In this document: positions 45,725 through 55,035 of the stretch, piece after piece
Position numbering within the stretch: the stretch's first letter is position 1
Layout of the letters: every line of letters begins with the position of its first letter
Assembly: GCF_017355885.1 (NCBI RefSeq)
Contig: NZ_JAFEUU010000015.1
Location: 1-64,000 of the forward strand
Direction: 5' to 3'
Length of the DNA: 64,000 nucleotides
Source of the DNA: Sabulicella rubraurantiaca
GTDB lineage: Bacteria; Pseudomonadota; Alphaproteobacteria; Acetobacterales; Acetobacteraceae
Translations under genes and position numbers: made by a program
Notes under the pieces: generated by a model
What the model saw: only the letters and a program-made list of their open reading frames with translations
What the model was told of the DNA's origin: nothing
Database searches by the model: none

Positions 45725-46752
45725 GCGGGAATCGCTGCGTCGCGGCTCGCCGCCAGTTGCTCCGCGTATTCGATGGCCTCGACGAGGCTGCGCTCGCTCG
45801 CGATGCCCTTGCCGGCGATGTCGAAGGCGGTGCCGTGGTCCACGGAGGTGCGGATGACGGGCAGCCCGAGCGTGACGTTCACGCCGGACAGCGCGTCCCA
45901 TTTCCCCGTTTCCGGATTCACATGGAAGCCGAGGAGCTTCACGGGGATGTGCCCCTGGTCGTGATACATGGCGACCACGGCGTCGAACTGGCCCGCGCGC
46001 AGCTTCACGAAGACTGTATCGCCCGGCACGGGTCCCGTGACGCGCATCCCGTCCGCCACGGCGCGCGCGATGGCGGGGGCGACTACCTCGTCATCCTGCC
46101 GCCCGAAGAGGCCGCCTTCTCCCGCATGCGGGTTCAGCGCCGCGACTGCGATATGCGGTCGCGCGATGCCGAGGCGCCGCAGTGCGTCATGAGTGAGGTC
46201 GAGGACGAGGCGGATGCGCTCGGGCGTCACGCGCTTCGGCACGTCTTCCAGCGCGACATGGGTGGTGACGTGGCTCACGCGCATATTGCCGTGGGCGAGC
46301 ATCATGACGCTGCCCTTCATGCCGGTGAGCGCGGCGAGCATCTCCGTGTGGCCGGCGTAGTGGTGGCCGGCGGCGTTCAGCGCCTCCTTGTTCAGCGGCG
46401 CCGTCACGAGCCCGGCGACGCGGCCGGCCTGCGCGAGGCGCACGGCGCGCTCGATGGCGAGGTAGGCGAAGCGCCCGCCCTCGCGCGAGAGCGCTCCGGG
46501 TGCGATTACCTCCCGCTCCTCGCCGGCGGATAGGACCGCAAGGGCGGGCCATTCGCCATCCGCTTCCGCGCGCGGGATGGCGATGCCCGGCGCGAAGGCG
46601 GCGCGCGCCTGCTCCAGCGCCGTCGCGTGGCCGATGACCAGGAGGCGCAGCTCCCCCGCGTCAATGCGCGGGGCGAGGGCGCGACAGGCTTTGACGATGA
46701 TCTCGGGACCGATCCCGGCGGGATCGCCCATGGTGATGGCGAGTTGCGTCAC
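45721..46752 (-). CDS. PdxA2-type 4-phospho-threonate/erythronate dehydrogenase
   Basis: This 343-residue enzyme of the PdxA family has ITMGDPAGIGPEIIVKA at the start, the metal/substrate segment AGHHYAGHTEMLAALTG and YHDQGHIPVKLLGFHVNPET. PdxA itself works in vitamin B6 synthesis. Copies paired with a DUF1537 kinase oxidise 4-phospho-D-threonate or -erythronate to a keto acid that loses CO2 to give dihydroxyacetone phosphate. The kinase gene is directly upstream with an overlap, so the catabolic role is favoured. Confidence 0.88.
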   Translation of the reverse strand: MTQLAITMGDPAGIGPEIIVKACRALAPRIDAGELRLLVIGHATALEQARAAFAPGIAIPRAEADGEWPALAVLSAGEEREVIAPGALSREGGRFAYLAIERAVRLAQAGRVAGLVTAPLNKEALNAAGHHYAGHTEMLAALTGMKGSVMMLAHGNMRVSHVTTHVALEDVPKRVTPERIRLVLDLTHDALRRLGIARPHIAVAALNPHAGEGGLFGRQDDEVVAPAIARAVADGMRVTGPVPGDTVFVKLRAGQFDAVVAMYHDQGHIPVKLLGFHVNPETGKWDALSGVNVTLGLPVIRTSVDHGTAFDIAGKGIASERSLVEAIEYAEQLAASRDAAIPA

Positions 46753-47897
46753 GTGTCCTCGGTTCCGCGCAGCAGGAGATCATTGGCGGCCAGGAGGTCG
46801 CGCCACAGCGCGTCACCCCCGAAGGCGCCGGATTTGGAGATGACGGTGAGGCCGTCCCACGCCCCACCCTGGAGGCGCGAACGCGGCACGCCCGGCGCGA
46901 CCGCCCCGGTGGCCACCAGCCCGTGAGCGCCCAGGGCTTCAGCAATGGCGAGCAGCGTCTCGCCGCCCGCCACGAGCAGCGTTCCCGGGCGAGGCAGGTC
47001 GCGCAGGATGGCAGCGAAGCCGCCGGCGATGGCGCGCGACGCCGCGTCGCGGTCGAGACCGGACGGCAGGTCGAGGCTGGTCAACGCCACTCCCTTTGCC
47101 TCCAGTGCGTGGCGCAGGCGGGAGGCGTCCTCTCCTTTTCCGAGGCGCAGCCAAGCGTGATCACAGGCCGCAAGCTGGCGGAAGGTCGCGGCTTGGTCCG
47201 ATCCGAACAGGCCGAGCACGGGTGCCTCGAGCAACAGGTCGGCGCGGACGGTCTGGTCCCCGGCGAGGGCGCGAGCGAGGCCGCCGCTGCCACACCACAG
47301 CACCGGCCCCGCAGCCGCGCGGCCTCTGGCGGCGATGCGGGCCATCTCCGCCTCGTCCTCGGCGTCGAACCAAGTAATCCCTTCCGGGAGTGGCTCGTCC
47401 GGCGAGCCGGCGCGAAGCTCCAGCCCCGCAGCTGTCCAGTCCGGCATGGTCACCGGCGCCCAATCCCCGCCGGGCGTGCCTGCCCAGACGCGCCCACTAC
47501 GCGCGATGCGCCGCTGCGCTGGGAAGGCCGGGGCAAGGACGCAGTTCCGCCAAGCCCCTGTGCGCCACAACGCCGCGAGTTCCGCGGCGACGTGGCCGCG
47601 CAGGAGGCTGTCGAGCTTCTTGAAGGCGATGTCCGCTCCGGCGAGGGCGGGCGCCATGGAAGCGGCGCGATGTGCGGCGGCCTCGGCCCGTGGCGCCTCC
47701 CGCGTGAGGCTCGCGAAGGCCGCGCTACCGCGCCCGGCCTCGCCAATGTCCCAGCGGATGGGGACCGGGCCGCATAGGGCCGACAGCTCCGCAGCGGTGT
47801 CCAGCGCACCGGTTAGATCATCAGCGAGGAGGCGCAGCACCGGCCGGCCCTTCGGCTGCGTCGCCAAGACGCCGGGCAGGACAGCGACCCGCGTCAC
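46749..47897 (-). CDS. Four-carbon acid sugar kinase (DUF1537, DtnK/OtnK-like)
   Basis: This 382-residue kinase has the DUF1537 N-terminal mark RLLADDLTGALDTAAELSAL, the middle IAFKKLDSLLRGHVAAELAA, and the C-terminal nucleotide site LLVAGGETLLAIAEALGAHG. Characterised relatives phosphorylate D-threonate, L-threonate or D-erythronate at C4. It starts with GTG overlapping the iclR stop. Together with the PdxA2-type gene it gives the first two steps of the proposed pathway. Confidence 0.87.
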   Translation of the reverse strand: MTRVAVLPGVLATQPKGRPVLRLLADDLTGALDTAAELSALCGPVPIRWDIGEAGRGSAAFASLTREAPRAEAAAHRAASMAPALAGADIAFKKLDSLLRGHVAAELAALWRTGAWRNCVLAPAFPAQRRIARSGRVWAGTPGGDWAPVTMPDWTAAGLELRAGSPDEPLPEGITWFDAEDEAEMARIAARGRAAAGPVLWCGSGGLARALAGDQTVRADLLLEAPVLGLFGSDQAATFRQLAACDHAWLRLGKGEDASRLRHALEAKGVALTSLDLPSGLDRDAASRAIAGGFAAILRDLPRPGTLLVAGGETLLAIAEALGAHGLVATGAVAPGVPRSRLQGGAWDGLTVISKSGAFGGDALWRDLLAANDLLLRGTEDT

Positions 47898-48733
47898 GCG
47901 GCCGTCCCGCCGGTGCCGATCGCGCCCTGGGAAAGGCGGATGGCACGGCCCAACTCTTCTGCTACCGCGCAGGCTCGCGGCGCGGCGAAGGCGGCGAACT
48001 CGGAAACCGGCAAGCGCCCGCCACGGATCGTCAGGCTGACCCCCGCGACCGGTGCTCCCCCATCGCCGAAGACCGGCGCGGCGACGGTGCAGAGGCCATA
48101 AGCGTTCTCGCCCTCCGACAAAGCAAAGCCGCGCTCCCGCACCTCCTCGAGCCGGGTCAGCAACTCCCCCAGATCCGTTAGCGTGCGCTCGGACAGCTTC
48201 ACGCGCGGCACCGCCTCCAGCCGCGCCACCTGCTCCTCGCGTGGGAGGAAGGCGAGGATCGCCTGACCCAGAGCCGTGGCGTATGCGCCGACGCGCGTTC
48301 CCGGCCGCCGGATGACGCCGTGGCGCTCGAAGCTGGGGCCGCCTTCGACACGGGCAAGGTAGGCTACCTCACCGCCCTCCAGCACGCCGAGCGAGCCGGC
48401 ATCCGCGACCGACGGCACGAGGTCGCGGAGGAGGGGCTGGGCGTGGCGGCTCAGGTCATTGGCAGCCAATGCGGCATGCCCGAGCTCCAGGCATTGCAGC
48501 GCGAGGCGGAAGCGCCGCGGGGCGGAGGCGGGCTGCAGGTAGCCGAGCCCGACGAGGGTATGGATCAGGCGGAAGGCCGTGCCGCGGTCGAGGCTGGCGC
48601 GGGTGGCGACTTCGGCGACGGTGAGTTCCGGCAAGTCGGGACCGAAGGCGCGCAGCACGGCGAAGGCCTTCGCCACCGATTGCACTTGGTTCTTCGGGTT
48701 GTCCCCAACCGCGCCGCCCAACCGCACCTCCAC
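47894..48733 (-). CDS. IclR-family transcriptional regulator
   Basis: This is about 279 residues. It has an N-terminal winged helix (VQSVAKAFAVLRAFGPDLPE, LTVAEVATRASLDRGTAFRL) and a C-terminal effector domain with SEGENAYGLCTVAAPVFGDG. It is first in the operon, so it likely controls itself, the kinase and the rest. The start is uncertain: GTG 48733 and TTG 48721 (with GGAGG five bases before) are both possible. A perfect inverted repeat lies 18-33 bases upstream of the GTG, between this gene and the diverging SDR gene. Confidence 0.85.
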   Translation of the reverse strand: MEVRLGGAVGDNPKNQVQSVAKAFAVLRAFGPDLPELTVAEVATRASLDRGTAFRLIHTLVGLGYLQPASAPRRFRLALQCLELGHAALAANDLSRHAQPLLRDLVPSVADAGSLGVLEGGEVAYLARVEGGPSFERHGVIRRPGTRVGAYATALGQAILAFLPREEQVARLEAVPRVKLSERTLTDLGELLTRLEEVRERGFALSEGENAYGLCTVAAPVFGDGGAPVAGVSLTIRGGRLPVSEFAAFAAPRACAVAEELGRAIRLSQGAIGTGGTAA

Positions 48734-48750
48734 TTCATTTTGATCGGAAT

Positions 48751-48766
48751 GCGAACTCTTGTTCGC
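48751..48766. promoter_or_regulatory. Perfect inverted repeat, likely IclR operator
   Basis: GCGAAC (48751-48756) and GTTCGC (48761-48766) are exact reverse complements around TCTT. It lies in the divergent gap between the IclR operon and the SDR gene, in locally lower-GC sequence. This is a common place for an IclR-type binding site serving both promoters. Confidence 0.5.
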
Positions 48767-48837
48767 TTCACGGTGATTTGGTAGGTCTCGGCTGGGGTGC
48801 CTGTCAAGCGCAATCGCACACCCCGGGAGAACGCCAC

Positions 48838-49539
48838 ATGACGCCAGCAAGCCCAGACCCTGCCGCCCGGCCTCATGCCGTCGTCACTGGAAGCAGTTCA
48901 GGCATCGGGGCGGCGGTGGCGCTGCACCTGCTGCGCGAGGGATGGCGGGTGACGGGGCTGAGCCGCACGCCCCTCCCCGAAGCGCCCGACGGCTATGAGC
49001 ACCGCGCCGTGGACCTGATGGATCCTGCCGAGACCGACGCGGCGCTGGACGGCCTCACCTCCTTCGCCTTCGTCCACGCGGCCGGGCTGATGCGCGCTGC
49101 TGCACTCGGCGCGCTGGAGACGGAGGTCGGCGCTTCCCTGTGGCGCCTGCACGTCGAAGCGACCTTCCAGATGGCCAACCGCTTGGTGCCCGCGATGGCC
49201 GAGGGCGGGAGGATCGTGCTGCTCGGCAGCCGTGCTTCGGGCGGTGCCGCCGGACGCAGCCAGTACGCGGCGGGAAAAGCCGCGCTCTTCGCGGCCGCGC
49301 GTTCCTGGGCCGCAGAGCTGCTGCCGCGCCGCATCACGGTGAATGTCGTAGCGCCCGCCGCGACCGACACGCCGATGCTGCGCGACCCCGCGAGGACGGC
49401 GAACCTCCCGAAGCTGCCGCCGATCGGTCGCTACATCGCGCCGGAGGAAGTGGCGGCCCTCGTCGCCTTTCTGCTTGGTCCCTATGGGGGCGCGATCACC
49501 GGCCAGCAGATCCTGGTGTGTGGTGGCGCGTCCCTTTGA
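48838..49539 (+). CDS. Short-chain dehydrogenase/reductase (SDR)
   Basis: This 233-residue SDR has the cofactor motif VVTGSSSGIGAAVALHLL and the active-site SQYAAGKAALFAAARSWAAE (Tyr-x3-Lys). Its expected Ser is in LLGSRASGG. It oxidises or reduces an alcohol with NAD(P). The ATG at 48838 follows GGGAGAAC. It diverges from the IclR operon across the inverted repeat and may be controlled by the same regulator. Confidence 0.87.
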   Translation: MTPASPDPAARPHAVVTGSSSGIGAAVALHLLREGWRVTGLSRTPLPEAPDGYEHRAVDLMDPAETDAALDGLTSFAFVHAAGLMRAAALGALETEVGASLWRLHVEATFQMANRLVPAMAEGGRIVLLGSRASGGAAGRSQYAAGKAALFAAARSWAAELLPRRITVNVVAPAATDTPMLRDPARTANLPKLPPIGRYIAPEEVAALVAFLLGPYGGAITGQQILVCGGASL

Positions 49540-49845
49540 CGGCCGGCGCTTCGAATGGGCTGCACACTTTGCGGTGGAACCGTCGCGATTCTACGTCGCG
49601 ACGATGGTCTTCGTCTTGGAGTTTAGGGCGGTGCGAGAGGGTCCGGCTAAGTCTTGCCTCTGAAAGGAAGACTTGGCGTGGAAGAAGGGCCGCCTCACGT
49701 CCAAAACGGCCGACGCAAGGCCGCTGACTGGCCGTTACGGGCACTGACGCCTGAGTCGTGCCGGAAACAGCCCGGCCGGCACTCGTGACGTCAGTTAGGC
49801 GAATGGATCGATACTCGGGAACGCGACTTGGCCGCTGCCGAACTC

Positions 49846-49998
49846 CCGGTGCCATCAGTACCAAGGGAAGGCGAGCACCTGGTCGGCGGAGGGCTGGGAT
49901 TGGAAGGTTCCGAAGCCGCCGATGTCGAACTTCCCGACGACGGCTTCGATCAGCAACTAGTCATGTGCGGTGCTGGTGTGCCACTCGACCCTGAAGCC
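49846..49998 (-). pseudogene. Possible tail remnant of a second repeat adhesin
   Basis: On the minus strand, one frame reads LGFRVEWHTSTAHD, a TAG stop, then LLIEAVVGKFDIGGFGTFQS and QPSADQVLAF, with a stop soon after. The VGKFDIGGF and QPSADQVLAF pieces resemble the last part of large bacterial repeat adhesins like the one encoded upstream. It lies beyond that gene's terminator. The match is by eye and short. Confidence 0.3.
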
Positions 49999-50004
49999 GA
50001 GGAA

Positions 50005-50034
50005 GGCGAGCCCGCCCCGTGGAGCGGGCTCGCC
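50005..50034 (-). terminator. Strong GC-rich terminator hairpin after the repeat protein gene
   Basis: GGCGAGCCCGC (50005-50015) and GCGGGCTCGCC (50024-50034) are perfect reverse complements around an 8-base loop. The hairpin starts nine bases beyond the stop of the 1326-residue gene. No long T run follows, so the mechanism is not certain. Confidence 0.6.
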
Positions 50035-50042
50035 CATTTGTG

Positions 50043-53000
50043 TCAGAGGATCGAGGCGTTGGCCAAGCTGACCGAGAACGTGTCCGTGGCGACGTCGTTG
50101 TCGCCATCCAGCAGCGTGGCGGTCAGGTTCATCTGCAGCGGCGCCGGGGCGAAGTTCGTCTCGATCGCCCACTGGATCACCGGAACCTTCACGGTGCCGT
50201 TGCCCATGGTGAGCTGCACCGCGTCGATGTCCTTGGCGCCGCCGTCGATCTCGAAGAACTTCCCGCCCACCGCCACCTTGGGAACGGTGGGATCGGTGCC
50301 CAAGGCGGGCTCAAGCATGGCCGCCGTGACCAGCTGGTTCGCCAAGACGGTCCCGTCGGTGAAGTAGACGGTGTAGTAGAGCTGCTCTCCCGAGCCTGGA
50401 TCATAGCCCCCGACGGAGTTGTCGATGTAGACGGTCACCGCGGCCGCCACCTCCTCGGGGTTGAACACGAAGCTCTCGTCGGCCGCCTGGATGCCCGCGG
50501 TCCCGTTGCCATCAAGATTGTTGTTGTTGATGCCGATGCCGGAGGTCGACACGTTCATCTGCGTGGCGCTGTTGATGAGCGTCGGGATCTGGTTGGTGGC
50601 CGAGGCAGGCGGAAGGAAGGCCTGGATCTGGCCCTCGGTCAGGTCCGTGGCGCCGGACCCGATCAGATCGAGGAGGTCGTTCGGCGGAGCGTTGCCGGCC
50701 ACACCGGACTTCGGGGCGGTCGCGACTGCTCCGAAGAACACCACGTCGTCAGCCCCCGCCTCGCTGCCGCCGAAGAGCAGCGTCTGCACCGCGTCGGGGC
50801 CGCCGGCCTTGAGCTGGCCCTGCGAGGTGTCGCGGAGCGTGATCGTGGGGGGCGGCGTCGTCAGGCTGATGTTGTAGGTCTCCGGATTATCCGGGTCGAA
50901 GGTCAGGGTGAAGTTGACCGTCTGCGGGTTGCTCACCCCGTCAGTGGGCGTGAAGTCGGCCGTGATCGAGCCGGTGAAGACATAGTTCCCGTTCGCGTCG
51001 GTCGTGGTTTTGGTGCCGAGCGAGGTGTTGACCGTGACCGTGTCATTGGTGGCGGGGTTGCCGTCGTTGATCGCATAGCTGTTCAGGGTCAGGCTCAGGG
51101 ACTTGAACGCATCGGCGCCGGGGGCGTGATCCCAGGTGCCCTGCGCACCTGCGGCGTAGGTCCCGGTCGCATTGTTGACGGTAAGGGCAGGCCCGTCATC
51201 CTTGAAGGCGAGGCGCGTGGTGATGTCGAGCGTTGCGTCGGCAAAGTCGGCATCCTTGTCGGTGGCTCTCGCGACCACCTGAACCAGGCCCGTGCCGCTG
51301 AGGTTCAGGGTCTCATCCGGATTGGTCGTGGGGTGCACGACGGCCCGCCGCTGATCGAGCGTGACCACGCCCGAGGCGTCGACGCTGACCACAAAGACCT
51401 CTGGTCCGCCTGCGCCGGCGCGTCCGACGATGTTGGCTCCCTCCTTGGACAGAACGACGGCCAGGCCGGTGGCGGTGTCGGTGAGGTTCGAAGCACCCCC
51501 GGCGGTGGCAAGGGAGTAGGAGACCGGTGTGCTGCCGGCTCCGTCTGCGCCGAAGACGGGGGTGAAGTTGGCGGCGAAGGAGCCGGTGGCGTTGGTGGCC
51601 AGCGTGGTTTCATCGACCGTCAGCGTCGGCGCGTTGGCCGCGTTCGCGGTGATCGAAGGCCCGTCATCCTTGAAGGCGAGGCGTTGGGTGATGTCGAGAG
51701 GCGCGGTGGCGAAGTCGGTGTCCTTGTCGGTCGCCGTCGCGCTCAGGGTGATGAGGTTCAGGACATTGGCGAGGTTGCGGGTCTCATCCGGATTGGTCGT
51801 GGGGTGCACGATGGCCCGCTGTTGGTCGAGCGTCACCACGCCCGAAGCGTCGACGCTGACCACAAAGACCACGGGGCCGCCCGCGCCAGCGCGGCCGACG
51901 ATGGTGGCGCCTTCCTTGGCCAGGACGACGGCCAGGCCGGTGGCGGTGTCGGTCAGGCCCGAGTTCCCGCCCAGGGTCCCCAGCGCGTAGGTGACCGGCG
52001 TGCTGCCGGCTCCGTCGGCGCCGAAGGCGGGCGTGAAATTGGCGGCAAAGGAGCCGGTCGCGTTGGTGGCCAGGATGGTCTCGTCCACGGTCAGCGTCGG
52101 CGCGTTGGTCGCACTCGCTGTGATCGAAGGCCCGTCATCCTTGAAGGCCATGCGCGTGGTGATGTCGAGTGTCGCGTCGGCGAAGTCGCCGTCCTTGTCG
52201 GTGGCCCGCGCGGTCAGCTGAACCAGGTTCGTGCCGCTGAGGCTCAGCGTCTCATCCGGGTCGGTCGTGGGATGCACGATGGCGCGCTGCTGGTCCAGCG
52301 TCACCACGCCCGAAGCGTCGACGCTGACCACAAAGACCACGGGGCCGCCCGCGCCAGCGCGGCCGACGATGTTCGCGCCCTCCTTGGCCAGGACGACGGT
52401 CTGGCCGGTGGCTGTGTCCGTGAGGTTCGACGCGCCGCCGGCCGTGGCGAGTGTGTAGGAGACCGATGTACTGCCTGGCCCGTCGGTGCCGAAGGCCGAG
52501 GTAAAATTGGCAGCGAAGGACCCGGTCGCGTTGGTGGCCAGCACCGTCTCGTCCACGGTCAGCGTGGGCGCATTGGCCGCACTCGCTGTGATGGAGGGCC
52601 CGTCATCATGGATGAAGACGCTGTCGCCCAGGTTCGCGGTGTCGCCGACCACCTGCGTCAGGTCGATGCGGCCGATGTCGAAGGGGGTCGAGCCGGTGTT
52701 CGCGCTGACCTGCAGCCGGTTGAAGGTCTCCCCGCTCACCGCGGTGACAAACACCTCCATGTTGGCGCTGAGGCCCACGATGCTGGCCGCATTCCCGGTG
52801 ATCGTGACCCTGACCCCGTTCTGGAGGGTGCCATCGCTGGCCGCGCCATCCACCCAGGTGCCGAGGGTCGTGTTTCCGGACTTGACCACCACCGTCTGCA
52901 TGCCGACCGCGGTGTCGTCCTGGAAGGCGCCGCTCGTGGCGTTGTTGCCGCCCTCCGCGCCAATGTAGCCGAAGCCTTCCTCCGGCGTCGTGCCGCCGCC

Positions 53001-54023
53001 CGCCTCGTAGAGGCCGACCGTCATGCTGGCCGTGCCGCCGCCCTGGGTCTGCGAGACGAAGACGCCGGCGGTGGTCACGTTGAGATAGCCGGAATAGTCG
53101 ACATCCTTGATGTTGATGCCCGAGGCCTCGCCCGAGGTGCCGGTCGGCAGGGGCACGAGGCCGCTGACGAAGGTCATGACGCCGACATCGCCCGGCGTAT
53201 ACATCTGGTTGTTGATGCCCGTCGTCGCGCCGGTCCCGCCCTGGCTGGTGTTGACGGAGTCGCTCGGATCGGACCCGCCCTTGACGATCTCGCCGTCCTT
53301 CGCCCCGCCATTCTCGACGTTCAGGTCACGGCCGGTCATCAGCAGCCCGGCACTTTCGGTGCCGAGCGCGACCCAGAGGAAATTGCCGGAGCGGAGATTG
53401 TCGAAGTCGAACGAGACGCTGCCGGTGGCGGTGACGTTGAGGAAGTCGCCGAGATCGACCGTGTCGTCATGCGCCGCAGCCGTGGCGCCGTCGACGAAGT
53501 GCTCCATCGGCTTGAAGGTCACGCCCCAGACATCGGCGGCGGTGTGGGTGGCGTTCTCGTCGAGGTAGTAGGCGAAGACGACCTGGCTGCCGTCGAGGCT
53601 GGCGGGGTTGGTGATGTCGACGTTGGCCGGCAACTCGGTCGAGCCGATCAGGATGTCGCCGCCCAGGAAGGAGTAGAGATAGATCGGAGCGGCGCTGCCG
53701 GCGACCGTCAGGTTCTGCCCGTTATAGGTGGCGATCTGGCCGTTGAAGAGCGAGCCATCGGTTCGGCTGAAGAAGATGTTATTGGCCCCGGTCCCCGTCA
53801 CGGTGATCATGGAGCCCGCGCCCGGATCCTCGGTTGCTCCCCCGAAGGCCGCGTTGCTCGTTGTCAGCCCCGTCAGGCCCTCCAGAAACTGCTCGAAGGG
53901 ATCGGGGAGCGCATCGAGGTTGGCGGCGAGCGCGATGTCGTCCTTGTCGGGGGCGCCGCCGGACTGCACGCCCGCAGTCTGATCGAGGCGCAGATCGCCC
54001 GTGATGGTGATGTCGAGTGCCAT
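50043..54023 (-). CDS. Large DUF5801-type repeat protein, putative secreted adhesin
   Basis: This 1326-residue acidic, Gly/Thr/Asp-rich protein has no usual signal peptide, as in type I-secreted RTX-like proteins. Residues 1-470 are a unique N-terminal part. Three near-identical repeats of about 156 residues follow at about 473-941. Each opens DDGPSITA...NAPTLTVDET and contains KEG.NIVGRAGAGGP or a close variant. The C-terminal 385 residues carry other bacterial Ig-like segments and end DNDVATDTFSVSLANASIL. No RTX nonapeptides and no type I exporter genes are seen here. ATG 54023 follows GGAGGAGAT. A surface adhesin is the best guess; the export route is inference. Confidence 0.8.
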   Translation of the reverse strand: MALDITITGDLRLDQTAGVQSGGAPDKDDIALAANLDALPDPFEQFLEGLTGLTTSNAAFGGATEDPGAGSMITVTGTGANNIFFSRTDGSLFNGQIATYNGQNLTVAGSAAPIYLYSFLGGDILIGSTELPANVDITNPASLDGSQVVFAYYLDENATHTAADVWGVTFKPMEHFVDGATAAAHDDTVDLGDFLNVTATGSVSFDFDNLRSGNFLWVALGTESAGLLMTGRDLNVENGGAKDGEIVKGGSDPSDSVNTSQGGTGATTGINNQMYTPGDVGVMTFVSGLVPLPTGTSGEASGINIKDVDYSGYLNVTTAGVFVSQTQGGGTASMTVGLYEAGGGTTPEEGFGYIGAEGGNNATSGAFQDDTAVGMQTVVVKSGNTTLGTWVDGAASDGTLQNGVRVTITGNAASIVGLSANMEVFVTAVSGETFNRLQVSANTGSTPFDIGRIDLTQVVGDTANLGDSVFIHDDGPSITASAANAPTLTVDETVLATNATGSFAANFTSAFGTDGPGSTSVSYTLATAGGASNLTDTATGQTVVLAKEGANIVGRAGAGGPVVFVVSVDASGVVTLDQQRAIVHPTTDPDETLSLSGTNLVQLTARATDKDGDFADATLDITTRMAFKDDGPSITASATNAPTLTVDETILATNATGSFAANFTPAFGADGAGSTPVTYALGTLGGNSGLTDTATGLAVVLAKEGATIVGRAGAGGPVVFVVSVDASGVVTLDQQRAIVHPTTNPDETRNLANVLNLITLSATATDKDTDFATAPLDITQRLAFKDDGPSITANAANAPTLTVDETTLATNATGSFAANFTPVFGADGAGSTPVSYSLATAGGASNLTDTATGLAVVLSKEGANIVGRAGAGGPEVFVVSVDASGVVTLDQRRAVVHPTTNPDETLNLSGTGLVQVVARATDKDADFADATLDITTRLAFKDDGPALTVNNATGTYAAGAQGTWDHAPGADAFKSLSLTLNSYAINDGNPATNDTVTVNTSLGTKTTTDANGNYVFTGSITADFTPTDGVSNPQTVNFTLTFDPDNPETYNISLTTPPPTITLRDTSQGQLKAGGPDAVQTLLFGGSEAGADDVVFFGAVATAPKSGVAGNAPPNDLLDLIGSGATDLTEGQIQAFLPPASATNQIPTLINSATQMNVSTSGIGINNNNLDGNGTAGIQAADESFVFNPEEVAAAVTVYIDNSVGGYDPGSGEQLYYTVYFTDGTVLANQLVTAAMLEPALGTDPTVPKVAVGGKFFEIDGGAKDIDAVQLTMGNGTVKVPVIQWAIETNFAPAPLQMNLTATLLDGDNDVATDTFSVSLANASIL
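51190..52600. repeat. Three tandem 468-471 bp coding repeats
   Basis: The landmark GGCCCGTCATC recurs at 51190, 51658, 52129 and 52597, spaced 468, 471 and 468 bases. The units are highly alike at DNA level, so recombination could add or remove copies, and short-read assembly here may have collapsed or expanded them. Confidence 0.85.
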
Positions 54024-55035
54024 GGCCTACATCTCCTCCACACGCGAGGGTTGTCCCTCGCACGATTCTCCCAGGGCCATCCGGCCTCAGCCGTGGCTCA
54101 AGGAAGGCCTTGCAAGGTCGAGCGTTCGTCTCCCGTCGCCTCGACAGCAGGGCGGGACGCCGCCCCAATGCCCAAGGCTGGGAGGCCGTTCGCTCGATCC
54201 GGACTGTGTGAATTGCATGAGGGGCTTTGCGCGATCTCATGCAAATAAGCCGCGAATTCTGAATGGAATTTGTGAAGCGTTATAAGGGGATTAGGGTAAC
54301 CCAAGCCTTTGTTGTGCGATGCTTTGGCGGGATTGTTCCATCGATCGCCCGAATGCTCTTGGCATTTCGGGTTTATCTTGAACCGGATGAGGTCGCTGAT
54401 CGGGCTGGTTGTGGGTTCGAGGGAAGGGTTACATGGAGATGGGTAAGTTTTTCATTACCGATTCTCGAAAATCGTGACGGAGTCTCAGCGACGTGGATGA
54501 TCGCTCCGGTGTAGTGGGGCCCGCTGGGGCAGGGTCTGCTGCCATTTTGCCGAACAGGGAGAGGCGCCTGTACAAGGCGTGGACGAGGAAGCGTGCCTCA
54601 CGTAGCCGGCGGTCGAGCTTTTCCCTCTTGCACAACTTCAGCGAGAAAGTTGCGCCACACGAAAGTGTATGAAAGGCCATGTTTAGGCTGGGGCGTGTGT
54701 CTGGGTGTGGGCGAGGCTTGCCGGCTGACCTGAAGGTCAGCGGCGCAGAATGGCATGATCCCTCGATGTGGGCGTCGTCCCTTGACGTGGTGCCATCAGT
54801 GCGTTGGCCTCGTGTCTAACAGATTTGCAGGTTCCGTGGGCGCGCCGCGATGCGAGACGGCATGCGCCGTGGCCGCCATTCCTTTTCGAACCCATCTCGC
54901 CTAGCGCCGGCTGATCCTCGACTGCTCGCTGTACCGGCAAAGTGTAAAGCGGATCGACGCCGGCATCTCGCAGCGTTCTATGATCGCTGGGGCTCCCGCG
55001 CCCTTTTCGTGGGCGAGCGTGGAAAGGCAGCGGCC
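54024..55035. other. Intergenic region, lower GC near 54230-54500
   Basis: About 1 kb without a convincing gene lies between the diverging repeat-protein gene and the methyltransferase gene. The part at 54230-54500 is clearly richer in A and T than the rest of the window. It probably holds the adhesin promoter and regulatory sites. An 83-codon frame at 54429-54680 on the minus strand lacks a ribosome site and family resemblance. Confidence 0.45.

Noticed and set aside
50019-54248. 1409-codon open frame on the plus strand opposite the repeat protein
   Set aside because: It is the antisense of a repetitive GC-rich gene, with a composition of Gly, Arg, Val and Asp and no family; the minus-strand frame has repeats, a ribosome site and a terminator.
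54429-54680. 83-codon gene on the minus strand in the intergenic region
   Set aside because: No ribosome site, no family resemblance and ordinary background composition.
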